64,000 nt of DNA from the NCBI RefSeq assembly GCF_014201515.1, contig NZ_JACHEQ010000010.1, forward strand, positions 36,280 through 100,279, in the 5' to 3' direction. The stretch's first letter is position 1; each line of letters opens with the position of its first letter. The notes beneath the pieces were generated by a model. The model worked only from the letters and a program-made list of their open reading frames with translations. It did no database searches and had not been told where the DNA came from. A program made the position numbers and the translations under genes. Below are positions 1-6,876 of the stretch, one piece after another. Source of the stretch: Anoxybacillus mongoliensis (lineage in GTDB: Bacteria > Bacillota > Bacilli > Bacillales > Anoxybacillaceae).

Positions 1-87
1 CTTTAAACAACGGATCACGCCGATTCCCACGACAAACGATATGGTAAAACAAATGCGGCACCCATATCCGCCTTGCCCGACCCACAC
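1..87 (-). CDS. Possible short membrane peptide, cut by the window edge
   Basis: A GTG codon at 87-85 follows a good ribosome binding site (AAGGGG, six bases upstream) and opens a frame that stays open to base 1. The 29 visible residues begin MWVGQGGYGCR and then become hydrophobic (FTISFVVGIGV), which looks like a small Gly-rich membrane peptide. The family is not recognised, and the frame may end just outside the window. The ribosome binding site is the main evidence; the coding call is weak. Confidence 0.25.
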   Translation of the reverse strand, partial: MWVGQGGYGCRICFTISFVVGIGVIRCLK

Positions 88-188
88 TTTTCACCCCTTT
101 TTGAAGGATTTTCGCACATTTCTTCGACAAAAATAGCGAAACTCCTGCATCAAAAGAAAAATTTCTCTCGACAGGTGACTGGCACGCA

Positions 189-219
189 CTTGCCAAACCA
201 GCGATATCATTTGTATAAT
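189..219 (+). promoter_or_regulatory. Sigma-A-like promoter for the candidate antisense RNA
   Basis: TTGCCA at 190-195, an 18-base spacer and a consensus TATAAT at 214-219 on the plus strand. No plus-strand gene follows. The next structure is the inverted repeat at 324-380, so the expected product is a short RNA running against the 3' part of the toxin message. Confidence 0.6.
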
Positions 220-247
220 ATAAGCAGATATTTCATAAACTAAAAAA

Positions 248-270
248 GCTGAGCGCCGCAAACGCTCAGC
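248..270 (-). terminator. Terminator of the toxin message
   Basis: Perfect 8-bp stem GCTGAGCG (248-255) with CGCTCAGC (263-270) and a 7-base loop. On the minus strand it is followed directly by six U residues (242-247). It lies about 100 bases past the toxin stop codon, leaving a long 3' tail in which antisense pairing could occur. Confidence 0.75.
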
Positions 271-323
271 AAGCAACTACATGCCGCAAGAAGAGCGGCT
301 GACCGAACCGAATTAGAGATTAC

Positions 324-380
324 CAAAAAGAAGTAACCGTCTTCATCCGTTGGTCGCGGGAGAGCGGTTATTTCTTTTTG
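324..380. terminator. Bidirectional hairpin over the toxin stop codon
   Basis: 16-bp inverted repeat with one mismatch: 324-339 pairs with 365-380, loop about 25 bases. The right arm is T-rich, so it can end the plus-strand antisense RNA. It also contains the toxin stop codon (368-370) and so may shape the 3' end of the toxin message on the minus strand. Confidence 0.55.
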
Positions 381-475
381 TTTATATAGACGACGATGGT
401 GACAGTCAATGTTAGCATCCCGATGAACACTAAGCTGAATTGCGCAATAAGACTTAATGCTTCATACGCCGTCAT
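368..475 (-). CDS. Putative holin-like toxin, 35 aa
   Basis: A 35-residue ORF starting MTAYEALSLIAQF and ending in NKKK. ATG at 475 follows a very strong ribosome binding site (GGGAGGTG, five bases upstream). The peptide is one hydrophobic membrane segment (about residues 7-31) with a lysine tail, and the opening M-T-x-Y-E-A-L is typical of the Firmicutes putative holin-like toxin family (Hol_Tox). Such peptides insert in the cytoplasmic membrane and are usually silenced by an antisense RNA. A good promoter lies upstream (541-569), a terminator at 248-270, and a candidate antisense RNA runs against the 3' end. Family assignment rests on the N-terminal motif, size and layout; toxicity is inferred. 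Confidence 0.72.
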   Translation of the reverse strand: MTAYEALSLIAQFSLVFIGMLTLTVTIVVYINKKK

Positions 476-540
476 ATTCCCACCTCCCTCCATCGGGGAA
501 GTGGTCAACCGCCCACCCTGCTTATGTAGTTGCTACGGAG

Positions 541-569
541 ATTGTAACATTTTTCTATCACTCTCGCAA
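541..569 (-). promoter_or_regulatory. Promoter of the holin-like toxin gene
   Basis: On the minus strand TTGCGA (569-564), a 17-base spacer and TACAAT (546-541). The start site would fall near 534, giving a leader of about 60 bases before the ATG at 475. Confidence 0.55.
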
Positions 570-588
570 TTTCAACGACAGCTGCAAC

Positions 589-655
589 AAAAAACAGAGA
601 GCCACTCAATGACTATCTGTTTCTATCAATCTTCGGGAAGTGACTGTGGACGCAC
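589..655 (-). terminator. Terminator-repeat unit 1
   Basis: Copy of a repeat that reads on the minus strand: a conserved tail (CCCGAAGATTGATAGA), then a hairpin formed by ACAGATAG and CTCTCTGT arms, then a U run. It sits directly after the stop codon of the first nuclease-like gene, so it works as that gene's terminator. One stem position is mismatched compared with the better copies. Confidence 0.65.
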
Positions 656-1174
656 TTAAGTTGATTGAAATTGGCATAACAAATTATCAATCTGACCCTT
701 TGTGCAAACAACAAAACGAACATCTTCCAACGACCATCCAAGCTTTACAAATGCCCCATAACGATATTGAAGAGTGGGCGAAAGCAAATACATTCTAATT
801 TTCTCTAAATCGCCTGCATCGAAGCGAGAAGAAGAAAACCATTTTTTTATCTCAATGACAAGCAAATTTTCTTCTGTTCCACGTTTATGAACAATAATAT
901 CAGGAAATACAGGTTTTCCCCTTGATTCACTATTATCGTAAATTCGCTTCACATCCCCACAATCCCGATTGTATTCGACATCAACATCCCATTCATAAAA
1001 CACCGTACTCATATGAACAGCTAATCGATGTGCGATTGAACGTTCATGCACATCGTCATATATTAACGCTTGGTCATAATAATACAAACGACGAAGCGCA
1101 TTTCTTAAACGATCTTCAATGACAGACTTTGTCATCTTCAAATGTTCAACCTTTTTCACTCCATTTATCCTCAT
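656..1174 (-). CDS. PD-(D/E)XK nuclease-like hypothetical protein, copy 1
   Basis: 172 residues from the ATG at 1174; a GTG at 1159 with a better spaced GAGG is an alternative. The open frame extends upstream into the terminator repeat, and that part is unlikely to be translated. Residues around FPDIIVHKRG and LLVIEIKK give the P-D...(hydrophobic)-E-x-K pattern of the PD-(D/E)XK nuclease fold; the rest is charged and helical. No target or partner gene is visible. An identical protein is encoded 731 bp to the right. The two copies differ by only two bases within the gene, both silent. Function unknown; a restriction or DNA-repair type nuclease is only a fold-level guess. Confidence 0.6.
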   Translation of the reverse strand: MRINGVKKVEHLKMTKSVIEDRLRNALRRLYYYDQALIYDDVHERSIAHRLAVHMSTVFYEWDVDVEYNRDCGDVKRIYDNSESRGKPVFPDIIVHKRGTEENLLVIEIKKWFSSSRFDAGDLEKIRMYLLSPTLQYRYGAFVKLGWSLEDVRFVVCTKGQIDNLLCQFQST

Positions 1175-1226
1175 CCCCCTCTCGTGCTGTTTATTCAACA
1201 AAAACGACAAAAATCCTCCAAACAAA

Positions 1227-1304
1227 AAACAGAGAGCCACTCAACGACTCTCTGTTTCTATCAATCTTCGACAATCTTCGGGAAGTGACAGGCACCATAC
1301 CCTA
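1227..1304 (-). terminator. Terminator-repeat unit 2
   Basis: Full unit on the minus strand: GTGCCTGTCACTTCCCGAAG, a tandem GAAGATTGTC/GAAGATTG, then a perfect 8-bp hairpin ACAGAGAG...CTCTCTGT and a U run. It lies upstream of copy 1 and downstream of copy 2 and could stop read-through between them. Confidence 0.65.
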
Positions 1305-1319
1305 AGCTCTTCCTCACCG

Positions 1320-1386
1320 AAAAAACAGAGAGCCACTCAATGACTATCTGTTTCTATCAATCTTCGGGAAGTGACTGTGGACGCAC
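1320..1386 (-). terminator. Terminator-repeat unit 3
   Basis: Same sequence as unit 1 and in the same position relative to its gene, immediately after the stop codon of nuclease-like copy 2. Confidence 0.65.
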
Positions 1387-1905
1387 TTAAGTTGATTGAA
1401 ATTGGCATAACAAATTATCAATCTGACCCTTTGTGCAAACAACAAAACGAACATCTTCCAACGACCATCCAAGCTTTACAAATGCCCCATAACGATATTG
1501 AAGAGTGGGCGAAAGCAAATACATTCTAATTTTCTCTAAATCCCCTGCATCGAAGCGAGAAGAAGAAAACCATTTTTTTATCTCAATGACAAGCAAATTT
1601 TCTTCTGTTCCACGTTTATGAACAATAATATCAGGAAATACAGGTTTTCCCCTTGATTCACTATTATCGTAAATTCGCTTCACATCCCCACAATCCCGAT
1701 TGTATTCGACATCAACATCCCATTCATAAAACACCGTACTCATATGAACAGCTAATCGATGTGCAATTGAACGTTCATGCACATCGTCATATATTAACGC
1801 TTGGTCATAATAATACAAACGACGAAGCGCATTTCTTAAACGATCTTCAATGACAGACTTTGTCATCTTCAAATGTTCAACCTTTTTCACTCCATTTATC
1901 CTCAT
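1387..1905 (-). CDS. PD-(D/E)XK nuclease-like hypothetical protein, copy 2
   Basis: Same 172-residue protein as the copy ending at 656. Comparing the two genes shows two substitutions, in the Gly codon of the DAGD stretch and in the Ile codon of RSIAH, both synonymous. Start choice has the same ambiguity (ATG 1905 or GTG 1890). Each copy has its own terminator hairpin, but no separate promoter is evident, so both may depend on upstream read-through. Confidence 0.6.
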   Translation of the reverse strand: MRINGVKKVEHLKMTKSVIEDRLRNALRRLYYYDQALIYDDVHERSIAHRLAVHMSTVFYEWDVDVEYNRDCGDVKRIYDNSESRGKPVFPDIIVHKRGTEENLLVIEIKKWFSSSRFDAGDLEKIRMYLLSPTLQYRYGAFVKLGWSLEDVRFVVCTKGQIDNLLCQFQST

Positions 1906-1956
1906 CCCCCTCTCGTGCTGTTTATTCAACAAAAACGACAAAAATCCTCCAAACAA

Positions 1957-2034
1957 AAAACAGAGAGCCACTCAATGACTCTCTGTCTCTATCAATCTTC
2001 GACAACCTTCGGGGCGTGACAGGCACCATACCCT
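1957..2034 (-). terminator. Terminator-repeat unit 4
   Basis: Full unit with perfect ACAGAGAG/CTCTCTGT arms (on the minus strand followed by a U run) and the GTGCCTGTCACGCCCCGAAG tail. Confidence 0.65.
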
Positions 2035-2080
2035 AATCAATCTTCGACAATCTTCGGGGCGTGACTGGCACGCTGCCTAC
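2035..2080 (-). repeat. Partial repeat unit lacking the hairpin
   Basis: Only the tail part of the repeat (GTGCCAGTCACGCCCCGAAG and the tandem GAAGATTG) is present, fused to unit 4. It suggests that the tail and the hairpin are separable modules. Confidence 0.6.
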
Positions 2081-2398
2081 GTTTGACCCATGAGTCCGCT
2101 TTTTTATTATATACTTGAGAACGATTTTCACAGCACCAATTCGATAATTTTCCCCTGTATTTTTAGCTATTTTGATCCCCCCTTCTTTCCCGAACCTCGC
2201 CAAAACAAATAATTCGACATATAACGAAAAAATCTTTCAATAATTTTTTCATTTTTCGACAAATTTCGCAAGCAAACTAGGCAATTCGACAATATTTACG
2301 CACTTTGCCGATTACCCAAACAAAGATCGCCCCCATCCCCAAACGGAATGAAGGCGTTCAAAAGTATGATATATGTTTCAAATAATGTTTGATGCGGA
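2081..2398. other. AT-rich intergenic stretch with no gene seen
   Basis: About 320 bases between the repeat blocks. No ORF with a ribosome binding site was found on either strand. It is T/A-rich with scattered TTCGAC motifs. Nothing further can be assigned. Confidence 0.5.
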
Positions 2399-2475
2399 AA
2401 AAAGAAACAGAGAGCCATGCGACTCTCTGTCTCTACTAATCTTCGACAATCTTCGGGGCGTGACTGGCACGCTGC
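2399..2475 (-). terminator. Second tandem terminator after the S-layer gene
   Basis: Full repeat unit. The loop is shortened (ACAGAGAG-CCATGCGA-CTCTCTGT on the plus strand), followed on the minus strand by UUUCUUUUUU. It stands directly behind the unit at 2477-2556, so the S-layer message meets two terminators in series. Confidence 0.75.
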
Positions 2476-2476
2476 C

Positions 2477-2556
2477 TAAAAAAGAAACAGAGAGCCACTC
2501 AACGACTCTCTGTCTCTATTAATCTTCGACAATCTTCGGGGCGTGACTGGCACGCA
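2477..2556 (-). terminator. First terminator of the S-layer gene
   Basis: Full repeat unit seven bases after the S-layer stop codon: perfect 8-bp stem with loop CCACTCAACGA and a U-rich run on the minus strand. A double terminator fits a very highly transcribed gene. Confidence 0.8.
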
Positions 2557-2562
2557 TCCCCA

Positions 2563-5508
2563 TTAATTCCCCTTAGCATCTTTTGTTGTGCTTGTAGCAG
2601 TTGCACTTCCTGTAGCTTTATTGTCTGCAGGGTCAACTACAGTAATAGTTGAATTTAACGAACCCTCAGGGACAATTTCAATTGTAGCAGATTGGTTTAC
2701 ATTCACAGTATTGCTTAATACAATAACAAGATATTCATCATCATCTTTTGAGTTACTGATAGAAGCAATCGTTTGTGTTGAACCTTGAACAGTCACTTTA
2801 AAGTCGTCTGTATCAAAAGTAACACCTGACTTGAGTGCTTCTGAGAATTTTACTAACAACTTTGTAGTTGTTGTATCTGTGTCATTTACAATCAAATACT
2901 TAACCTCTTGAAGGACTGGTTTTACATTATCAGTTAACGTCAATACTGTTTCATAAGGTGTTTTTGTCTGTAAATCGCCGACGATACGAACACCGTCTTT
3001 CGTCATTACATCCGTTTTAATCGTTAACTTATATGAAGTAGTTGTAACAAATGCTCCTTCTGGAAGTGTTATTCTTACCGTCTTCTTGTCACCGAAGAAG
3101 TCAATTTTTGACCCTGTTGGTAATGGTTTTCCGTCCAAAGAATAATTCGCCACATCTAATGCTGATGTGCCCATTTCTACACCGTATTTAATTTCAATAA
3201 CATTTTTAGATCCAGATACAACAGTCGGAGTATCACCAGTGAATTCAACATACTTAAAGAAGTTATTCGCTGTTGATTTAACAGTAACTGTAAACGCATC
3301 ATTTTTGTTTGCATTCAAGTTATAGCCTACTACACTATTCTTCACAACAGCGTATTGAACTTTTCCTTCCTTAAACTCAACTGTATATGGTTCGTCTTTC
3401 ACATCAGAAAGTGTAATTTCTACAACAGATGTGTCTGCTCCCGATGATAAACCAACAACAGTTGGTGTGATAATTACACCATCTTTATTGCGTACAACAA
3501 TATCAGACATAGATGGAGCTACACTTAAATTGCCATCAAAATCAATCAACAACTTTTTATTCGTTGTATCGATATTTGTTTTCTCGACTTTCGGTTTGTT
3601 TGTATCTTTTGAAAGCGTTACCGTACCTTCATACTTCGCACCAATGAAGTTCGAAGAATCTTTATAGTTTTCAAAAGTAACATTTAATGTAACACTATTC
3701 TCATCTTTTCCATACAGAGGATTTAACTCTCCAGTAGCAGGCTCGGTAATAACAACATAATATCCTGGCTTTCCGTCTAGAGTACCCGCCTCATAATAAA
3801 CCTTGTTCTTTTCTGATCCTGATCCTACATCAGTTGCTAATTGACTATTATTGCCACCTACAGCGAATGTATAGTTGCCTTTTTTGATTGTAAAGGAAGC
3901 ATTAGTAACTGTTGTGCCACCCTCGCTAAGTTCAATAAAGAACTTGTTAGCATTCAAGGCCTTCACTGCTTTAACAAATGGTGCTTCAGCGTCTTGAGTA
4001 ACTGTATAAGTAGAAGTAGCAACACTAGCTTTGTTAGGAAGTACACCCTTCGTGTCTACTAAATCGAAAATTACTACTTCATGTGTTCCTACTTTACCAG
4101 CAAGTTTCTGTTCAGCAAGAGTTAATGATACAGTATAAACATAGTTACCTGGTGCATCGTCATCAACAGCCGTTAATGATTTCGAGGCTAAAGCCACACC
4201 ATCCACTTTAATAAGCGTCACTGATGTACCTACCGGACGATCAAATTTTAATTGTAGGGATGTTCCGTTATATGTTGACTCCACAATCTTTGGAGCTGTA
4301 GTAACATTAAATGTAATTTCGTCTGAAGCAAATCGTTCAATTTGCTTTCCTGTATAATCTTTTACTGAATCTTTAACTTGTAAAACAAACTTATCCCCAC
4401 TATTAAACACGACAGCATCTTTGAGGCGGATGAGTGCTGTTTTACCATCTACTTTGATTTTTTCAATATCGGACGTTTTGCTGACACCATTAATTTTCAA
4501 TTCATAGTTTGCTACATCCGACGCCGTTTTTGAATCAACATTTTTATTGAAAGTAACTAAGATTTCTTCAGCATTAATCGCACTTACACTTTCAACTTTC
4601 GGCGTTACAACAGGTACATCAACTTTCGCTTTGTCTGTTGTTTGACCTTTGTAAGATACGTTGTAAGATTTGCCTTCTTGCAACGCTGTTTTTGTTTTGA
4701 TCACAACAACTGTTGTTTTTGCTTCAGCTGCTGCAGCTGCTTTAATTGTTACAGATTCGATTTCAACGCCTTGGATGGCGAAGTCTTCTTTTTTCACTTC
4801 TTTCAATTCGCCGTTGAATGTTACTTCTAACGTTTTGTCGTCAACAAGCTTCACCGCTGTGATGTCTGCTGCGGAAACTTCCTTTTTCACATCCATCGCA
4901 CGTACGACGAATGAAGCGAATTGACCGCGTGTTACGCTTTGTTTTGGTGCGAATTCTGTGTTTTTCGTTACGCCGTTTGCTTCTAATGTTTGGATGTATT
5001 CACGTGCCCATGCACCAGCTTTGTCAAGGTCAGTAATTTTTGTTGTGTGGTTTGCTGGTTTTGTTAATTTGAACGCTTCAACAACGACTTTCGCCATTTG
5101 TTCGCGCGTGATTGTTGCGTTCGGGTTGAAGTTGCCTTTCTCGTCTCCACCCATCACGCCAGCCGCTTTTACGATCGCAACCGCTTCTGCTAATTCAGCG
5201 TTGCTCGCTGGAACGTCTGGGAAGCCTGCGCCTTGCTCAGCTTTTACGCCCGCATCTTTTAAAATGCGCGAGAAGATGATCGCAGCTTCACCGCGTGTTA
5301 ATGATTTGTTTGGTTTGAATGTACCGTCTGCGTACCCTTTAATGTACCCTTTTGCGACTAATGTAGCGATGTCATCTGCATGCACGCTTCCTGCTACGTC
5401 TGTGAAAGAAGCGCTTGCTACTGGTGCGATCGCTGAAGCAACAACTGCCGCAGAGACTGTACCAGCTAAAAATTTGCGATAAGACTTTGGTTGGTAAGCC
5501 ATCGACAT
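2563..5508 (-). CDS. S-layer protein with three N-terminal SLH domains
   Basis: 981 residues. Starts MSMAYQPKSYRKFL after an AGGAGG ribosome binding site; the second Met (residue 3) is an alternative start. A signal peptide ends near the ASA motif at about residue 33. Three SLH domains follow (about 33-90, 93-150 and 157-212), recognisable by GYADGTFKPN, GNFNPNATITREQMAKV and the third ITREQ-like TRGQFASF. These bind the pyruvylated secondary wall polymer. The remaining 750 residues are Thr/Ser/Lys-rich beta-sandwich repeats of the bacterial Ig-like type with almost no Cys, typical of the lattice-forming part. The strong promoter, long leader and double terminator suggest it is the main S-layer subunit. 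CsaB, SecA2 and SlaP encoded nearby fit this role. The exact S-layer family is not identified. Confidence 0.93.
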   Translation of the reverse strand: MSMAYQPKSYRKFLAGTVSAAVVASAIAPVASASFTDVAGSVHADDIATLVAKGYIKGYADGTFKPNKSLTRGEAAIIFSRILKDAGVKAEQGAGFPDVPASNAELAEAVAIVKAAGVMGGDEKGNFNPNATITREQMAKVVVEAFKLTKPANHTTKITDLDKAGAWAREYIQTLEANGVTKNTEFAPKQSVTRGQFASFVVRAMDVKKEVSAADITAVKLVDDKTLEVTFNGELKEVKKEDFAIQGVEIESVTIKAAAAAEAKTTVVVIKTKTALQEGKSYNVSYKGQTTDKAKVDVPVVTPKVESVSAINAEEILVTFNKNVDSKTASDVANYELKINGVSKTSDIEKIKVDGKTALIRLKDAVVFNSGDKFVLQVKDSVKDYTGKQIERFASDEITFNVTTAPKIVESTYNGTSLQLKFDRPVGTSVTLIKVDGVALASKSLTAVDDDAPGNYVYTVSLTLAEQKLAGKVGTHEVVIFDLVDTKGVLPNKASVATSTYTVTQDAEAPFVKAVKALNANKFFIELSEGGTTVTNASFTIKKGNYTFAVGGNNSQLATDVGSGSEKNKVYYEAGTLDGKPGYYVVITEPATGELNPLYGKDENSVTLNVTFENYKDSSNFIGAKYEGTVTLSKDTNKPKVEKTNIDTTNKKLLIDFDGNLSVAPSMSDIVVRNKDGVIITPTVVGLSSGADTSVVEITLSDVKDEPYTVEFKEGKVQYAVVKNSVVGYNLNANKNDAFTVTVKSTANNFFKYVEFTGDTPTVVSGSKNVIEIKYGVEMGTSALDVANYSLDGKPLPTGSKIDFFGDKKTVRITLPEGAFVTTTSYKLTIKTDVMTKDGVRIVGDLQTKTPYETVLTLTDNVKPVLQEVKYLIVNDTDTTTTKLLVKFSEALKSGVTFDTDDFKVTVQGSTQTIASISNSKDDDEYLVIVLSNTVNVNQSATIEIVPEGSLNSTITVVDPADNKATGSATATSTTKDAKGN

Positions 5509-5547
5509 ATTTCCTCCTTTTGTTTCTGCTTCTATTTAGTTCAGCTA

Positions 5548-5590
5548 AATTTAAGAGATATGTATTTTCTCTCTATGAAACTCTTAAACT
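5548..5590 (-). promoter_or_regulatory. Hairpin in the S-layer mRNA leader
   Basis: TTTAAGAG (5550-5557) pairs with CTCTTAAA (5581-5588), loop 23 bases. It lies between the likely start site near 5609 and the ribosome binding site. S-layer messages in Gram-positive bacteria are often stabilised by structured leaders; that role here is inference. Confidence 0.45.
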
Positions 5591-5615
5591 TAGCGAGTGA
5601 ACGACTACAAACTAC

Positions 5616-5644
5616 ATTATAATTTTTTCCATGATTAAAGTCAA
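5616..5644 (-). promoter_or_regulatory. Promoter of the S-layer gene
   Basis: On the minus strand TTGACT (5644-5639), a 17-base spacer and TATAAT (5621-5616), close to the sigma-A consensus. Transcription would begin near 5609, giving an untranslated leader of about 100 bases. Confidence 0.75.
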
Positions 5645-5780
5645 CCATTTTTTGAATGGCTTTTCTTTATTGGGATAACAATACTGTTTCATATGTAGCC
5701 TTCCACCTATTCACCATTTTACCGAATGTTCGACTTTTTTCAATACCTTCCTACGTAACTTTTTGACAAAAAGTTTTGTT

Positions 5781-5820
5781 ACATAACTGTAAAGTTACAA
5801 TTCTCCTATTTATGATACAC
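5781..5820 (+). promoter_or_regulatory. Weak promoter candidate for the NlpC/P60 gene
   Basis: TGTAAA, 17 bases, TATGAT on the plus strand about 60-90 bases upstream of the GTG start. The -35 box is poor, and the spacing is the main support. Confidence 0.3.
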
Positions 5821-5878
5821 TTGGAATAGTGTGAAAATGTCGAAATTGTAAGAACAATGGCGGAGTGAGGTGTGACGT

Positions 5879-6844
5879 GTGAGGCGGTTTGTTGCAACAT
5901 TGCTTTTGTTTTTCTTTTTCCCTTCCTTCGCTTATGCAAGCGATAGCTACGATCGGCTCATTCCACTAGCGAAAAAATATGTTGGAGTGCCGTATCAGTT
6001 CGGAGGAAGTTCAGAAAAAGGATTTGATTGTTCTGGATTTACGCGCCATGTGATGAGCGGACTTGGTGTGACGTTAGCGCGTACGACAGCGGAACAATAT
6101 AAGCAAGGAAGTGCAGTAAAGAAAGAAGATTTGCGAGTCGGTGATCTCGTCTTTTTCGAAACATATAAAAAAGGACCGTCGCATGCAGGTGTTTATATCG
6201 GAGATAATCGATTTATTCATGCGAGTTCATCAAAAGGCATTACGATCACTTCATTAGACGATTCTTACTATAAAAAGCGATACATAGGAGCAAGACGCGT
6301 GCTTGCTTACGAACAGGCAGTTGGACAGTTTCAAGATGTCGGAAACGAGTTTTGGGCAAGTAAAGAAATTGAGGTGTTAGGCAAAAAAGAAATCGTGCTC
6401 GGTTATGCGAAAAGCTACTTTAAGCCAGATGAAGTGATGACGCGGGCAGACGCTGCGGGGCTTATCGCTTCGTACTTTAACTTTGACATGAACAATCGAA
6501 AAGAAACGTTTACGGACGTCCCAAGCGATCATTGGGCTGTCGGCGCGGTGAATGCGCTTGTGAAAGAAAATATTGTGGATAAAAACAATAAGCTGTTTCA
6601 GCCTGATGAACCGTTAACGCGCGAACAGCTAGCGATGTGGTTTGCGGAAGCTTGGAAGTTAAAGCGTGGAGCGGATGTGCCATTTACCGATATAAAAGAA
6701 ACAGACGTAGCGTATGATGCGATTGAAAAACTTGTCGCAGCAGGTATTGTAAATGGCTATGAAGACGGAACGTTCCGACCGAAAGAAACGGTCACACGCG
6801 CGCAATTCGCGGTGTTTTTCTATCGTGCGATACACGCAAAATAG
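5879..6844 (+). CDS. NlpC/P60 peptidase with three SLH domains
   Basis: 321 residues, GTG start after GAGGTG. A signal peptide ends after FAYA-S (residue 20). The NlpC/P60 domain (about 24-135) carries the catalytic Cys51 (FDCSGF), His102 (SHAGVYIG) and His114 (FIHASS), so it should cut D-Glu-gamma-linked peptides of peptidoglycan. Three SLH modules fill residues 150-321 (GYAKSYFKPDEVMTRADAA; LFQPDEPLTREQLAMW; GYEDGTFRPKETVTRAQFAV) and hold the enzyme on the wall polymer. Divergent from the S-layer gene, with a shared convergent terminator after the stop. Likely an autolysin or wall-remodelling enzyme displayed at the S-layer. Confidence 0.92.
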   Translation: MRRFVATLLLFFFFPSFAYASDSYDRLIPLAKKYVGVPYQFGGSSEKGFDCSGFTRHVMSGLGVTLARTTAEQYKQGSAVKKEDLRVGDLVFFETYKKGPSHAGVYIGDNRFIHASSSKGITITSLDDSYYKKRYIGARRVLAYEQAVGQFQDVGNEFWASKEIEVLGKKEIVLGYAKSYFKPDEVMTRADAAGLIASYFNFDMNNRKETFTDVPSDHWAVGAVNALVKENIVDKNNKLFQPDEPLTREQLAMWFAEAWKLKRGADVPFTDIKETDVAYDAIEKLVAAGIVNGYEDGTFRPKETVTRAQFAVFFYRAIHAK

Positions 6845-6876
6845 CGAGGAAGGACAAGCCTTCCTCGCTATTTTTT
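6842..6876. terminator. Bidirectional terminator
   Basis: 12-bp perfect stem TAGCGAGGAAGG (6842-6853) with CCTTCCTCGCTA (6859-6870), 5-base loop, then TTTTTT on the plus strand. It lies between two convergent genes and overlaps the stop codon of the minus-strand metalloprotease gene. Confidence 0.9.

Larger units (their letters stand above)
226..385 (+). ncRNA. Candidate antisense RNA (type I antitoxin)
   Basis: Predicted from the promoter at 190-219 and the terminator-like inverted repeat ending at 380, giving a transcript of about 150-160 nt. It would be complementary to the stop codon and 3' untranslated part of the holin-like toxin message on the other strand. This tail-to-tail overlap is the arrangement known for Bacillus subtilis txpA/RatA. 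Both ends are inferred from sequence signals; no sequence match to a known antitoxin is claimed. Confidence 0.5.
589..2035. repeat. 731-bp tandem duplication
   Basis: Bases 589-1304 recur at 1320-2035 with a constant offset of 731 and only a few differences, most of them in the terminal repeats. Each copy holds one nuclease-like gene between two terminator-repeat units. The 15 bases between the copies (1305-1319) are unique. Unequal recombination between terminator repeats is the simplest origin. The near identity implies a recent event or an assembly artefact. Confidence 0.9.

Noticed and set aside
91..276. 61-residue minus-strand ORF at the left edge
   Set aside because: It runs through the antisense promoter and the toxin terminator stem, has no ribosome binding site and reads as low-quality hydrophobic sequence.
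589..2556. CRISPR array
   Set aside because: The repeats are about 70 bases, hairpin-forming and unevenly spaced, contain terminator U runs, and have no regular spacers or cas genes.
4958..5482. 174-residue plus-strand ORF
   Set aside because: Lies entirely antisense to the SLH domains of the S-layer gene; a mirror of its codon bias with no ribosome binding site.
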